In this document: in pieces, positions 8,017-17,777 of the stretch | Layout: each line of letters begins with the position of its first letter | Position numbering within the stretch: the stretch's first letter is position 1 | Origin: Gammaproteobacteria bacterium | GTDB lineage: Bacteria > Pseudomonadota > Gammaproteobacteria > Pseudomonadales > Pseudomonadaceae | Assembly: GCA_018826895.1 (NCBI GenBank) | Contig: JAHJYA010000045.1 | Coordinates: 1-64,000 of the forward strand | Direction: 5' to 3' | DNA: 64,000 nt | Program-made: the position numbers and the translations under genes | The notes under the pieces: model-generated | What the model was told of the DNA's origin: nothing | What the model saw: the letters and a program-made list of their open reading frames with translations, nothing else | The model's database searches: none

Positions 8017-9030
8017 TCAATGGTAGCCGTCTTCTTCCGTCACCTTGCCGCGGAATACGTAGTAGCTCCAGGCGGTGTACATCAGGATGAAGGGGATGAT
8101 CAGCAGCGCGCCGACCAGCATAAAGCCCTGGCTCTGCGGCGGTGCGGCGGCCTCCCAGATGGTCACTGACGGCGGGATGATGTACGGCCACAGGCTGATG
8201 CCCAAACCGCTGTAACCGAGGAAGATCAGCACCAGGGTAAGGATAAACGGGCTGATATTGGCGTTGCGCGCGATGGCGCGCAGCAACGCCCAGGTCGCCA
8301 GCAACACCAGCACCGGCACCGGCATAAACAGCAGCAGGTTGGGCATGCTGAACCAGCGCTCGGCAATCGGGCTGTGCGCCAACGGCGTCCACAGGCTGAC
8401 CAGCGCGGTAACGCCGAGCACCACGAACACCAGCGGCCGGGCCAGGTCGTGCATCTGCTGTTGCAGGCGGCCTTCGGTTTTCATGATCAGCCAAGTACAG
8501 CCGAGCAGCGCATAGGCGGCGATCAACGCCACGCCACAGAACAGCGAGAACGGAGTAAACCAGTCGAAGGCGCCGCCGACGAACTTGCGCTCCACCACCT
8601 GGAAGCCATCGATAAAGGCACCCAGCGCCACCCCCTGGAAGAAGGTCGCAGTCAGCGAGCCGCCGATAAACGCCTTGTCCCACAGGTGACGCTTCTCGGC
8701 CTTGGCCTTGAAGCGAAACTCGAAAGCCACACCACGGAAGATCAGCCCCAGCAGCATAAAAATCAGCGGCAAATAGAGCGCACTGAGCACCACCGAGTAG
8801 GCCAGGGGGAAGGCGCCGAACAGGCCAGCGCCGCCGAGTACCAGCCAGGTTTCGTTACCGTCCCAGACCGGCGCTACGGTGTTCATCATCACATCGCGCT
8901 CGCGCTCGCTTTTGACGAACGGGAAGAGGATGCCAATGCCCAGGTCGAAGCCATCCATCACCACGTACATCATGATGCTGAAGATGATGATGACGGCCCA
9001 GATAAACGGCAGATCAATACCCATGTTCAA
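8017..9030 (-). CDS. cioB: Cyanide-insensitive terminal oxidase subunit II
   Basis: A 337-residue CydB-family inner membrane protein, eight to nine transmembrane helices. It begins MNMGIDLPFIWAVIIIFSI, has the family signature MYVVMDGFDLGIG (residues 21-33) and VWDGNETWLVLGG (about 54-66). With CioA it forms a bd-type quinol oxidase that reduces oxygen without pumping protons. Start overlaps the cioA stop by four bases. Confidence 0.95.
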   Translation of the reverse strand: MNMGIDLPFIWAVIIIFSIMMYVVMDGFDLGIGILFPFVKSERERDVMMNTVAPVWDGNETWLVLGGAGLFGAFPLAYSVVLSALYLPLIFMLLGLIFRGVAFEFRFKAKAEKRHLWDKAFIGGSLTATFFQGVALGAFIDGFQVVERKFVGGAFDWFTPFSLFCGVALIAAYALLGCTWLIMKTEGRLQQQMHDLARPLVFVVLGVTALVSLWTPLAHSPIAERWFSMPNLLLFMPVPVLVLLATWALLRAIARNANISPFILTLVLIFLGYSGLGISLWPYIIPPSVTIWEAAAPPQSQGFMLVGALLIIPFILMYTAWSYYVFRGKVTEEDGYH

Positions 9031-10466
9031 TTCCTCTCGCCCAGGTCGTCGCTTTGACCTTCTTCGAAGCTTTCATCGGCTGCTGACAGCGGCCGCGCCG
9101 GGGTACGCTTCTGGCCGGGGCCACCGGCGCCCTCTTCCTTGCCTTCGTTGATCACCGGGCCTTTGCGCACCAGGCGCATCACGTAGCTGATACCGGCGCC
9201 AAACAAGGCGAAGTAGACCACCACGAACAACGCCAGGGTCAGGCTCATCTGCGCAAAGCTGTGCCCTGACGAAGCATCGGCGGTGCGCATCAGGCCGTGG
9301 ACAATCCAGGGCTGGCGACCGATTTCAGTGGTGTACCAGCCGGCGAGGATCGCGATGACTCCCGATGGGCCCATCCACAGCGCCATATAGAGGAACGCGC
9401 GGTTCTCGTAGAGGCGCCCGCGCAGGCGCAGCCACAGGCTCCACAGGCCGGTCAAAATCATCAGCATGCCCAGCGCGACCATCACCCGGAAGGTCCAGAA
9501 GACGATGGTCGAGTTGGGCCGGTCTTCCTTGGCGAACTCTTTGAGCGCCGGTACCTGTTTGTCCAGGCTGTGGGTCAGGATCAGGCTGCCCAGAGCCGGA
9601 ATTTCGATCTTGAAGCGGGTCTCTTCACGCTCCATGTCCGGCCAGCCGAAGAGGATCAGCGGAGTCGGCTCGTCACCGACGTTTTCCCAGTGGCCTTCGA
9701 TCGCGGCGATTTTCGCCGGCTGGTACTTGAGCGTATTGAGGCCGTGGAAGTCGCCGATCACCGCTTGCACTGGCGCCACCAGCAGGGCCATCCACATGGC
9801 CATCGACAGCATCTTGCGGATCGCCGGGTTGTCACGCCCGCGCAGCAGGTGCCAGGCCGCCGAGGCGCCGACGAAGAATGCAGTGGCGAGGAACGCCGCC
9901 GTGGCCATATGCGCCAGGCGATAGGGGAACGAGGGGTTGAACACCACAGCAAACCAGTCGGTGGGGATAACGCGCCCATCGATGATCTCGAAGCCCTGGG
10001 GCGTGTGCATCCAGCTGTTGGAGGCGAGAATCCAGAACGTCGAGATCAGCGTGCCGACGGCCACCATCACCGTGGAGAAGAAGTGCAGGCCAGGCCCTAC
10101 GCGGTTCCAGCCGAACAGCATGACGCCGAGGAAGCCCGCCTCGAGGAAGAAGGCGGTGAGCACTTCATAGGTCAGCAGCGGCCCGGTGACCGCGCCGGCA
10201 AAATCGGAGAACGCGCTCCAGTTGGTGCCGAACTGGTAGGCCATGACCAGGCCGGAGACCACGCCCATGCCGAAGTTCACCGCGAAGATCTTCGCCCAGA
10301 AGTGGTAGAGGTCGCGGTACACCTCTTCGCGGGTTTTCAGCCACAGGCCTTCAAGCACAGCCAGGTAGCTGGCCAGACCGATGGTGATGGCAGGGAAGAC
10401 GATGTGAAACGAGATGGTGAAGGCGAACTGGATTCGTGCCAGGTCTAACGCCTCTAAGCCGAACAT
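9027..10466 (-). CDS. cioA: Cyanide-insensitive terminal oxidase subunit I
   Basis: A 479-residue CydA-family quinol oxidase subunit. Heme-ligand regions are readable: ARIQFAFTISFHIVFPA (His about residue 21), FPYRLAHMATAAFLA, and the C-terminal GWYTTEIGRQPWIVHGLMRT. The quinol-binding Q loop is short, as in the cyanide-insensitive CIO branch rather than E. coli CydA. The C-terminal 40 residues are charged and cytoplasmic. An ANR-type site lies 145 bp upstream. Confidence 0.94.
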   Translation of the reverse strand: MFGLEALDLARIQFAFTISFHIVFPAITIGLASYLAVLEGLWLKTREEVYRDLYHFWAKIFAVNFGMGVVSGLVMAYQFGTNWSAFSDFAGAVTGPLLTYEVLTAFFLEAGFLGVMLFGWNRVGPGLHFFSTVMVAVGTLISTFWILASNSWMHTPQGFEIIDGRVIPTDWFAVVFNPSFPYRLAHMATAAFLATAFFVGASAAWHLLRGRDNPAIRKMLSMAMWMALLVAPVQAVIGDFHGLNTLKYQPAKIAAIEGHWENVGDEPTPLILFGWPDMEREETRFKIEIPALGSLILTHSLDKQVPALKEFAKEDRPNSTIVFWTFRVMVALGMLMILTGLWSLWLRLRGRLYENRAFLYMALWMGPSGVIAILAGWYTTEIGRQPWIVHGLMRTADASSGHSFAQMSLTLALFVVVYFALFGAGISYVMRLVRKGPVINEGKEEGAGGPGQKRTPARPLSAADESFEEGQSDDLGERN

Positions 10467-10610
10467 AGAGCATCCTCGTTCAAGTTAATTCGGAGCACAG
10501 CCATGTGCACGCTCCGGGAGTTGGAGCGCAATCGGGCTCGATTGTTCTTGTTTTATTACTATCGACGGGCTCGCCAGTGGCGGCCACAGCATGAACAGTC
10601 ACTGCGCTGA

Positions 10611-10624
10611 CTGATCTGGATCAA
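10611..10624 (-). promoter_or_regulatory. Candidate ANR/FNR box upstream of cioA
   Basis: On the minus strand TTGATCCAGATCAG matches the TTGAT-N4-ATCAA ANR/FNR consensus at 9 of 10 fixed bases. ANR is known to repress cioAB in P. aeruginosa. Position about 145 bp before the cioA start fits a promoter-proximal operator, but the promoter itself was not located. Confidence 0.6.
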
Positions 10625-10733
10625 TCATGAGCAAATGATACGGCGCACAGACCGCACCAACGCTGTGGTCATTTGTCGCGCGAATGCCAGCACGGCCTGC
10701 TTCCGTACCGAGGAAAATGATAGGCTGCTACCT

Positions 10734-11025
10734 AGGATCTGTTCCCGTTTCGTCGCAAGCCGCGTTGCTGCGAAAAATCTCGCAAGGCCGGGCGGCGTTC
10801 CGCTAGGCGGAGGACGCAGGTAATGGTTGTTCCCTTGCCAAGTCCTCCAACACCGCATGGCGAGATTTTGCGCGCAACCCGCAGGGCCGGGCCAGTTTTA
10901 GCGCGATGCTGCATTTCTCGATGGCTCATTTAGCTCACTAAACTTCGCATCTCGTGCCTTGCCTCGCGCTAAAACGCGCTAAAACTGGCTCCGGCGCGGC
11001 CGCGACGAAACGGGAACAGACCCTA
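10734..11025. repeat. Dispersed structured repeat with 19-bp inverted ends
   Basis: The ends carry TCTGTTCCCGTTTCGTCGC at 10738-10756 and its exact complement at 11002-11020. Nested inside are further inverted pairs: GCCAGTTTTAGCGCG (10891-10905) with its complement (10975-10989), and GCGAAAAATCTCGC (10770-10783) with a 12/14 partner at 10859-10872. No convincing coding frame. The end sequence recurs alone at 20564 and 25351. It fills most of the 596-bp gap between cioA and the MFS gene; the rest of that gap holds only the ANR box. Confidence 0.75.
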
Positions 11026-11062
11026 CCTCCCCTACCTTGCGCCCTCACGCTAAGCGATCGCC

Positions 11063-12298
11063 ATGTCCGTCCACGGTACTTTGCTGCTGCGCCACCATCG
11101 CCCCTTTATCGCCTTCTGGCTGGCGCGCGTCTTTACCGCCAGCGGCTTCCAGATGCTCACTGTGGCCATTGGTTGGCAGATGTACAGCCTCACCGGCAGC
11201 GTGCTCGACCTTGGCCTGGTCGGCCTGATCGAGTTCCTGCCGAAGATCCTGTTTATCCTGATCACCGGCCATGTGGCCGATCGCTTTGACCGGCGCAAGG
11301 TCGCGGCGCTGTGCCAGAGCGCTCAGGGCCTGGTCGCGCTGGGGTTGCTGATCGGCACCACGGTCGACGGCATCAGCCGCGAGACGATCTTCCTGATCGC
11401 TTTTTTACTCGGCACCGCCCGCGCCTTCGAGATGCCGACCACCCAGGCACTGCTGCCGAATATCGTGCCGCCGGGGCTGTTCCCGGCTGCCGTAGCGGCC
11501 TCCGCTTCGGCGATGCAGAGCGCCACCATAGTCGCGCCCGCCCTCGGCGGCCTGCTCTACGCCCTCGGCGCCGGCTGGGTCTATGGCCCGGCCACGCTGC
11601 TGTACGTGATTGCCTTGAGTTTGATGCTGAGCCTGCCGGCGCAGCAGAAACCGCTGAAACAGAAGATATCCGTGGAGTCGCTGCTGGCCGGCTTTCGCTT
11701 TATCCGCAGCCGCGCGGATGTGTTCGGCGCGGTGTCGATGGACATGGTTGCCGTACTGCTCGGCGGCGCCACGGCGCTGCTGCCGGTGTTCGCCAAGGAC
11801 ATCCTGCTCACCGGCCCCTGGGGCCTGGGCTTGCTGCGCTCGGCGCCGGCGGTGGGCGCCTTGCTGATGTCGATCTACCTGGCGCGCCACCCCATCGAGC
11901 GGCGGGTGGGCCCGGTGATGTTCACCTCAGTGGCGATTTTCGGCGTGGCGACCATCGGCTTCGGCCTGTCCACTTCACTGTGGTTCAGCCTGGCGACCCT
12001 GGTGCTGCTGGGCGCGGCCGACATGATCAGCATGGTCATCCGCGGCGCCTTCGTGCAGTTGCAGACGCCAGACGAAATGCGCGGCCGGGTCGGCGCGGTA
12101 AACGGCTTGTTCATCGGTGCCTCCAACCAGCTCGGCGACTTCCGTGCCGGGCTCACCGCCAGTTGGTTCGGCACCGTGCCAGCGGTGCTGATCGGCGGCG
12201 TTGGCGCCATCGTCGTCACGGGCCTGTGGATCAAGCTGTTCCCAACCCTGGCGCGCCGCGACCATATGCACAGCCCCGTTCAGGAAAATAAGCCCTAA
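11063..12298 (+). CDS. MFS transporter, EntS/MFS_3-like
   Basis: A 411-residue integral membrane protein with about 12 predicted helices. The loop 2-3 MFS signature is seen as GHVADRFDRRKVAALC (about residues 69-84), and LQTPDEMRGRVGAVNGLF in the second half is typical of the branch that contains the enterobactin exporter EntS. Direction is probably export; substrate unknown. It is convergent with the molybdenum hydroxylase operon, overlapping it by four bases, and starts 38 bp after the inverted-end repeat. Confidence 0.82.
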   Translation: MSVHGTLLLRHHRPFIAFWLARVFTASGFQMLTVAIGWQMYSLTGSVLDLGLVGLIEFLPKILFILITGHVADRFDRRKVAALCQSAQGLVALGLLIGTTVDGISRETIFLIAFLLGTARAFEMPTTQALLPNIVPPGLFPAAVAASASAMQSATIVAPALGGLLYALGAGWVYGPATLLYVIALSLMLSLPAQQKPLKQKISVESLLAGFRFIRSRADVFGAVSMDMVAVLLGGATALLPVFAKDILLTGPWGLGLLRSAPAVGALLMSIYLARHPIERRVGPVMFTSVAIFGVATIGFGLSTSLWFSLATLVLLGAADMISMVIRGAFVQLQTPDEMRGRVGAVNGLFIGASNQLGDFRAGLTASWFGTVPAVLIGGVGAIVVTGLWIKLFPTLARRDHMHSPVQENKP

Positions 12299-14499
12299 AG
12301 CAGCTTATCCAGGGTGATCGGCAAATCACGCACGCGTTTGCCGGTGGCGTGATAGACCGCGTTGGCCACCGCCGCCGCGACCCCGACAATGCCGATTTCC
12401 CCGACGCCCTTGGAGCCTAGGCTGTTGACCACGCTGTCCGGCTCATCGACGAACAGCACCTCGATGGCCGGGTTATCGGCATGCACCGGTAGGTGGTACT
12501 CGGCCAGGCTGTGGTTCATGTAACGGCCCAGGTTGTGGTCGATCAGGGTTTCCTCGTGCAGGGCCTGGCCAATACCCCAGACCACACCACCGAGAATCTG
12601 GCTACGCGCCGTCTTAGGGTTGATCACCCGGCCGGCGGCGATGGCACTGACCACCCGACTGACCTGCACGGTGCCCAGGGCTTCATCTACCCGCACTTCA
12701 ACAAACACCGCCGAATGGGTCGCCGTGGCATAGGCATCGCGGGCTTTGCTGGGCTGCGCCTCGACCTCGGCCTGCAGCTCACCCACCTGGCCGACCAGTT
12801 CGCTCAACGCCAGCCGACACGCGGGGTCGTCGACGCGCTGCAATGCACCGTCGACGAAGGCTACCTGCGCTAATGCCAGCCCGGCAAAGGGCGAGTCGGG
12901 GCGCTGCGTAGCAGCCTCAAGGATCTTCTCCTTGAGCGCCTCGCAGGCCTGCTGCACTGCACTGCCGACAGAGGAGACGGTGAAGGAGCCCCCTTGCAGC
13001 GGCGCCTTGGGCAGGCTCGAATCACCGAGTTGAAAACGCACCCGCGCCATCGGCAGGCCCAGGCTGGTGGCGGCAATCTGGGTCATCACCGTGTAGGTGC
13101 CGGTGCCGATATCGGTGGTCGCGCTGCTGACCTGCAAACTGCCATTGGCCGCCAGGCAGGCGCGGGCGCTGGCCGGTTGTTGCATGGCCTCCCAGACGCC
13201 AGTGGCCATGCCCCAACCGATCAGCGTATGGCCATCGCGCAGGCTGCGCGGTGCCAAGGGACGGGCATCCCAGCCAAAGCGCGCGGCGCCCTCGGCGTAG
13301 CAGGCGTCCAGGGCTTTGCTCGAATAGGGCTTGCCGCTGTTCTGGTTGAGCGCGCTGTAGTTGTTCAGGCGCAGCTGCAGCGGGTCGATGGCCACGGCGT
13401 AAGCCAGTTCATCCATCGCGCATTCCAGGGCATATACGCCCAGGGTCGCCCCCGGCGCTCGCATGTCCAGGGGCGTGTAAACGTCCAGCGGTACCAGTTG
13501 ATAGTCCAGCTGCACGTTGTCGCAGTGATAGAGCATGCCCGACCACTCGACCACGTGCTCGGTGAAGTCTTCAAAGCGCGAAGTCTGCGCGGTCGCCCCA
13601 TGGCGCAGCGCCTGCAGGCGGCCATCGGCGCCCGCACCGAGCTGCAGGTGCTGCACCGTGCGCGGGCGATAGCCGAAGGTGAACATCTGCTGGCGCGTCA
13701 GGCTGACGCGCACCGAGCGGCGCAGCTTGAGTGCCGCCATCACGGCGAGCGCCAATTGGTATTGCGGACGCAGGCCGGAGCCAAAGGCGCCGCCGACAAA
13801 GGCCGCGAGTACCCGCACTTTTCCCTTGAGGCCGAACACGTCTTCGACGTACTGCTGGCTGTTCTGCGTGCCCTGGGTCTTGTCGTGGATAGTCAGGTGA
13901 CCGTCGTCGCCATACAACACCGTGGAGGCGTGCGGCTCCATCGGGTTGTGGTGCTCCACCGGCGAGCTGTAGCGCGCCTCGATCCCCAGCAGCGCACCGG
14001 CAAGCACGCCCTGGGCGTCGCCGCGCGGCGCGGGCAGTTCGGCGGGCGCAGTGTGGGCACGCGCCAGATCGGCCAGCAGATCGGTACGGTGCGGGGTTTG
14101 CTGGTACTCGACCCGCACCAGGCTGGCGGCGTATTGGGCCAGTTGCAAGCTATCGGCCACCACCAGAGCAAGCGGTTGCCCGCTGTAGAGGATGTGCGCA
14201 TTGAACAGCGGGCGAAACGCGGCGCCGTCGGCGGCATCGGCATCCGCGTAGGCGTCGTCTTCGCAGGCCAAGGGTGGGCGGTTTTCGTGGGTCAGTACTG
14301 CCACCACGCCCGGCACGGCCAGGGCAGCACTGGCGTCGATATGACGGATCTGCCCGCTGGCGATGGCACTGCAGACCACGCTGCCGTGGAGCAGATCAGG
14401 CGCTGCATATTCGCCGGCATAACGCGCCTGGCCGGTGACTTTCTGCGGCCCGTCGACACGGTCCAGGGGCTGACCCTGGGGGGATTGGCGTGCGCTCAT
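12295..14499 (-). CDS. Molybdenum hydroxylase large (molybdopterin) subunit, PaoC-like
   Basis: A 734-residue member of the xanthine dehydrogenase/aldehyde oxidase family. It has the aldehyde oxidase a/b hammerhead domain (about 20-125) and the cofactor domain with FVGGAFGSG and a C-terminal SKGVGEIGIVG containing the catalytic Glu. Size and order match E. coli PaoC (732 residues), which oxidises aromatic aldehydes in the periplasm, but the substrate here is unknown. Starts four bases inside the FAD subunit gene. Confidence 0.88.
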   Translation of the reverse strand: MSARQSPQGQPLDRVDGPQKVTGQARYAGEYAAPDLLHGSVVCSAIASGQIRHIDASAALAVPGVVAVLTHENRPPLACEDDAYADADAADGAAFRPLFNAHILYSGQPLALVVADSLQLAQYAASLVRVEYQQTPHRTDLLADLARAHTAPAELPAPRGDAQGVLAGALLGIEARYSSPVEHHNPMEPHASTVLYGDDGHLTIHDKTQGTQNSQQYVEDVFGLKGKVRVLAAFVGGAFGSGLRPQYQLALAVMAALKLRRSVRVSLTRQQMFTFGYRPRTVQHLQLGAGADGRLQALRHGATAQTSRFEDFTEHVVEWSGMLYHCDNVQLDYQLVPLDVYTPLDMRAPGATLGVYALECAMDELAYAVAIDPLQLRLNNYSALNQNSGKPYSSKALDACYAEGAARFGWDARPLAPRSLRDGHTLIGWGMATGVWEAMQQPASARACLAANGSLQVSSATTDIGTGTYTVMTQIAATSLGLPMARVRFQLGDSSLPKAPLQGGSFTVSSVGSAVQQACEALKEKILEAATQRPDSPFAGLALAQVAFVDGALQRVDDPACRLALSELVGQVGELQAEVEAQPSKARDAYATATHSAVFVEVRVDEALGTVQVSRVVSAIAAGRVINPKTARSQILGGVVWGIGQALHEETLIDHNLGRYMNHSLAEYHLPVHADNPAIEVLFVDEPDSVVNSLGSKGVGEIGIVGVAAAVANAVYHATGKRVRDLPITLDKLL

Positions 14500-15482
14500 G
14501 GCTGTACTCCTGCAGTCGCATCCATCAGGGCGCGAATGATGGCGCGCCGCGCCAGTTCGATCTTGAAGCCGTTATGCGCCAGCGGCACCGCGCCTTCGAG
14601 CACCCGCTCGGCAGCACGGGCAAAGCGCTCGTCGCTGGGCGCCTGGCCCTGCAGCAGGGCTTCGGCTGCCGGCACGCGCCAGGGTTTATGGGCCACCCCG
14701 CCGAGGGCGATGCGCGCCTCGCGAACCTGGCCATCGACGATATCCAGCGCCACCGCCACCGACACCAGGGCAAAGGCGTAAGACGCCCGGTCACGTAGTT
14801 TTAGGTAATGGCTGTGACCCGCGAAGCCATTGGCCGGCAGCTCGACCGCCAGGATCAACTCATCGTCGGCCAGGTGGGTATCACGCTCAGGGCTGTCGCC
14901 GGGCAGGCGGTGGAAATCAGCAAAGGCGATACGCCGCTCGCCGGATGGCCCGACCACGCAGACCTGCGCCTCCAGGGCGGCCAGCGCCACGCAGAGGTCG
15001 GATGGGTGCACCGCGACGCAGGCCTCACTGGCACCGAGAATCGCGTGAATACGGTTAAGCCCCTCACGCGCTGGGCAGCCACTGCCGGGTTCGCGCTTGT
15101 TGCAGGGCACCGCCGGGTCGTAAAAGTAGTAGCAGCGCGTGCGTTGCAACAGGTTGCCGCCGGTGCTGGCCATGTTGCGCAGCTGCGGTGAAGCACCGGC
15201 CAGCAGCGCCTGGCTGAGCAACGGGTAGCGCTGCTCAATCAGCGGGTGCCAGGCCAGTTCGGCATTACTGACCAAGGCACCGATACGCACGCCGCCATCG
15301 GCAGTGGTCGTCACCTCACGCAGCGGCAGACCGGTGATGTCGATCAACTGCGTAGGACGCGCGACATTTTCCTTCATCAGGTCGAGCAGATTGGTGCCCC
15401 CGGCGATAAAGCGCGCTTCGGGGCCCATCATGCGTACGGCCTCATCAATCGCGGCGGGCTTGCTGTAGGTAAAGGGCGTCAT
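14496..15482 (-). CDS. Molybdenum hydroxylase FAD-binding subunit, PaoB-like
   Basis: A 328-residue FAD-binding subunit with the two family motifs RFIAGGTNLLDLMKEN (about 24-39) and ASTGGNLLQRTRCYYF (about 109-124). The segment after the second motif keeps Cys residues (RCYYF, VPCNKRE, SGCPAREG) in the region where PaoB binds an extra iron-sulfur cluster, so this subunit may do so too. Overlaps both neighbours by four bases, giving a strict three-gene operon. Confidence 0.88.
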   Translation of the reverse strand: MTPFTYSKPAAIDEAVRMMGPEARFIAGGTNLLDLMKENVARPTQLIDITGLPLREVTTTADGGVRIGALVSNAELAWHPLIEQRYPLLSQALLAGASPQLRNMASTGGNLLQRTRCYYFYDPAVPCNKREPGSGCPAREGLNRIHAILGASEACVAVHPSDLCVALAALEAQVCVVGPSGERRIAFADFHRLPGDSPERDTHLADDELILAVELPANGFAGHSHYLKLRDRASYAFALVSVAVALDIVDGQVREARIALGGVAHKPWRVPAAEALLQGQAPSDERFARAAERVLEGAVPLAHNGFKIELARRAIIRALMDATAGVQP

Positions 15483-15991
15483 GCCACACCCTCCCCACGG
15501 CAGACCGGCAAGGCCTCCTCAATGGCCGCCTGGATATTGCTGTAAGCGCCACAGCGACACAGGTTGCCGCTCATCCACTCGCGAATTTCAGCGCCTGTGC
15601 TGGCGCGCCCTTCGTTGGCCAGGGCCACGGCGGAGCAGATCTGCCCCGGCGTGCAGTAGCCGCATTGAAAGGCATCATGGCGCACAAAGGCCGCCTGCAT
15701 CGGGTGCAAGGTGTCGCCGTCAGCGAGGCCTTCGATGGTGGTCAACTCAGCGCCGTCCTGCATCACGGCCAGGGCTAGACAGCTGTTGATGCGCTGGCCG
15801 TTGCGCAGCACGGTGCAGGCACCACACTGCCCATGGTCGCAGCCTTTTTTGCTGCCGGTCAGTTGCAGCTGTTCACGCAACAGGTCGAGCAGCGTGGTCC
15901 AGGGCTGCACATCGAGGGTGCGTCGCTGGCCATTGAGGGTCAGGGTGATGCGATGCAGGGCGAGAGGTTCGCCGGATGATGTCGCGCTCAT
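15479..15991 (-). CDS. Molybdenum hydroxylase 2Fe-2S subunit, PaoA-like
   Basis: A 170-residue iron-sulfur subunit carrying two 2Fe-2S clusters: plant-type CDHGQCGACTV and C-terminal CGYCTPGQIC with GNLCRCGAY. Passes electrons from the Mo cofactor to FAD. The frame is open to 16426, but the ATG at 15991 has GAGG upstream and gives MSATSS..., the usual length. Unlike E. coli PaoA no twin-arginine signal is visible, so a cytoplasmic location is likely. No PaoD/XdhC-type chaperone gene lies alongside. Confidence 0.87.
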   Translation of the reverse strand: MSATSSGEPLALHRITLTLNGQRRTLDVQPWTTLLDLLREQLQLTGSKKGCDHGQCGACTVLRNGQRINSCLALAVMQDGAELTTIEGLADGDTLHPMQAAFVRHDAFQCGYCTPGQICSAVALANEGRASTGAEIREWMSGNLCRCGAYSNIQAAIEEALPVCRGEGVA

Positions 15992-16275
15992 GGGGGGCCT
16001 CACGGTCGAGTTCATTAGCGGCTGCGCAGTGGACTGCGTCTTCGGGTCCGCTGCCGTGTCGTTGCCATCGCGACGGACCTTGCAGGTACGACTTTTCTGC
16101 AGCGGCAAACGTTCAGGTTTCCGGATGGCTAGAAATGGGCCAGACGGTCGCCAGGCCAGCAGAGCGCGCAGACTCGTCCTTACTGACGCCTCGTGTAGAA
16201 ACACAGGATGACCACTCATCACGGCCTGTTTCCACTGATGGGGGCAGAGGCCGGCACGCTTGTCTTTTCGTGTAG
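15992..16275. other. Intergenic region upstream of the molybdenum hydroxylase operon
   Basis: 284 bp between the YajL-like gene and the 2Fe-2S subunit gene, both on the minus strand. It should hold the operon promoter, but I see no clear promoter, operator or coding frame. Confidence 0.4.
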
Positions 16276-16827
16276 CTAGGCCAGCATGGCCTCGGCCACC
16301 TGCCGGCGCACGCCTCTGCCGCGCAGCTGTTCGACCAGTGTCAGGGCAAACGCCAGGGCGCTGCCAGGCCCCTGGCTGGTGATGCAGTTGCCATCCACCA
16401 CCACGGCCTGATCGACGTAGCTGCAACCGCTCAGGCGATCATCGAAGTTCGGGTGACAGGTCATGCGCCGTTGTTTCAGTACGCCATAGTGCTGCAGCGC
16501 CACCGCCGGCGACGCGCAGATGGCGGCGAACAGCTTGCCGGCCTTGGCCTGCTGGCGCACCCGCTCGGCCAAGGGCTCATGGTCGGCCAGACGCTGGGCA
16601 CCCGGCATGCCGCCGGGCAGTACGATCAGGTCGAACTCCTGCGCCAGCACATCGACCAGCATGGCGTCGGCCGTCAGCCGGGTACCGCGGGCACAGGTGA
16701 TCATGCGCCGGGCCTCGATACTGGCCACCACGACTTCGATATCGGCGCGCCGCAGCACGTCGATCAGGGTCACGCATTCGAGGTCTTCAACCCCATCGGC
16801 GACGGTGATTACAGCGCGTGCGGTCAT
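16276..16827 (-). CDS. DJ-1/PfpI family protein, YajL-like
   Basis: A 183-residue class I glutamine amidotransferase-like protein. The reactive Cys sits in the nucleophile elbow FAAICASPAVAL (about residue 103), with the supporting acid in ADGVEDLECV near the N-terminus, as in YajL/DJ-1. Proposed roles are chaperone or protein/nucleotide deglycase activity under oxidative or glyoxal stress. Start MTARAVITVADG has a strong AAGGAG ribosome site; the frame is open further upstream to 16950 but that part looks non-coding. Confidence 0.85.
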   Translation of the reverse strand: MTARAVITVADGVEDLECVTLIDVLRRADIEVVVASIEARRMITCARGTRLTADAMLVDVLAQEFDLIVLPGGMPGAQRLADHEPLAERVRQQAKAGKLFAAICASPAVALQHYGVLKQRRMTCHPNFDDRLSGCSYVDQAVVVDGNCITSQGPGSALAFALTLVEQLRGRGVRRQVAEAMLA

Positions 16828-17069
16828 GTCCAACTCCTTATCCAGACGGGGGCTAGTGTCGTGAGACGAATCAAATGCGGTCAATGCCAGGCTGCGTAGG
16901 AGGTGCAGGGTGGCGTTCCGCTTTAACCGCGACACTCTCAGTGTTTTCAAGGATTATCGCGAGAGGCTAAGCGCCCCCTTCGCTTCTAGCTTCTACAAAT
17001 AGAGATCCATTCCTTGTGTCGTGGTACTAGGCCGTGCGCACCATGCAGCCGGTTGCCTGCGCTGCGCCG

Positions 17070-17777
17070 TTACGCCAACACCTCCAGCCGACGCACTACC
17101 CGCACCTCATCTGGGCTGATATCCACGCCATAGGCCAGCACTTCGACGCCGGCCAAGCGCGCCTCGCGCAACGCCGCCGCGTATTGCGGGTCAATTTCCT
17201 CGGCGGCGCGCACGGCGCTGATACCGGAGAGATTCACGCAATACAGTTGCACCGCGCGTACTCCAGCGCGGGCCAGCGCCGCCAGCTCGCGCAGGTGCTT
17301 TGCGCCACGCTCGGTGCGCGCATCGGGGAAGGCCGCCACGCTGCTGTCGGCAAAGCCCAGGGTGACGCTCTTGACCTCGACGAAGGCCGTGCCACTGGGG
17401 TATTCCAGGCAGAAGTCCACCCGGCTGCGCTCCTGACCATAAGGCACTTCGCGGCGTAATCCGGTGAAGCCGTTCAGTTCACTGATCACCCCGGCGCGCA
17501 GCGCCTCCTCCACCAAGGTATTGGCTCGCGCAGTGTTGATCAGCGCCAGGCGACCGTGGGGCGTCTCGCCGACTTCCCAGGTGCCCGGTAGCTTGCGTTT
17601 GGGATCATTGGAGCGGCTGAACCAGACCGCAGCACCCTCGCTCATGCAATTGAGCATCGAGCCGGTATTTGGACAATGCAGGGTCAACAACTCGCCGGTT
17701 GAAGTTTCGATATCGGCGAGAAAGCGCTTGTAGCGGCGCAGCAAGCGCCCCTGCTGCAGCGGCGGCTCAAATTTCAC
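17070..17777 (-). CDS. sfsA: SfsA family protein
   Basis: A 235-residue protein of normal SfsA length. Motifs: [15 protein letters not shown] near the N-terminus and SRVDFCLEY...FVEVKSVTL, a PD-(D/E)XK-like nuclease core. E. coli SfsA was named for sugar fermentation stimulation; the biochemical role is unsettled but the fold suggests nucleic acid binding or cleavage. Its start lies 11 bases inside the aminotransferase gene, so they are co-transcribed, and it is upstream of dksA as in other pseudomonads. Confidence 0.92.
   Translation of the reverse strand: MKFEPPLQQGRLLRRYKRFLADIETSTGELLTLHCPNTGSMLNCMSEGAAVWFSRSNDPKRKLPGTWEVGETPHGRLALINTARANTLVEEALRAGVISELNGFTGLRREVPYGQERSRVDFCLEYPSGTAFVEVKSVTLGFADSSVAAFPDARTERGAKHLRELAALARAGVRAVQLYCVNLSGISAVRAAEEIDPQYAAALREARLAGVEVLAYGVDISPDEVRVVRRLEVLA

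Noticed and set aside
12994..14781. A 595-codon open frame on the plus strand
   Set aside because: Antisense to the molybdenum hydroxylase subunits; no recognisable domain and no ribosome site.
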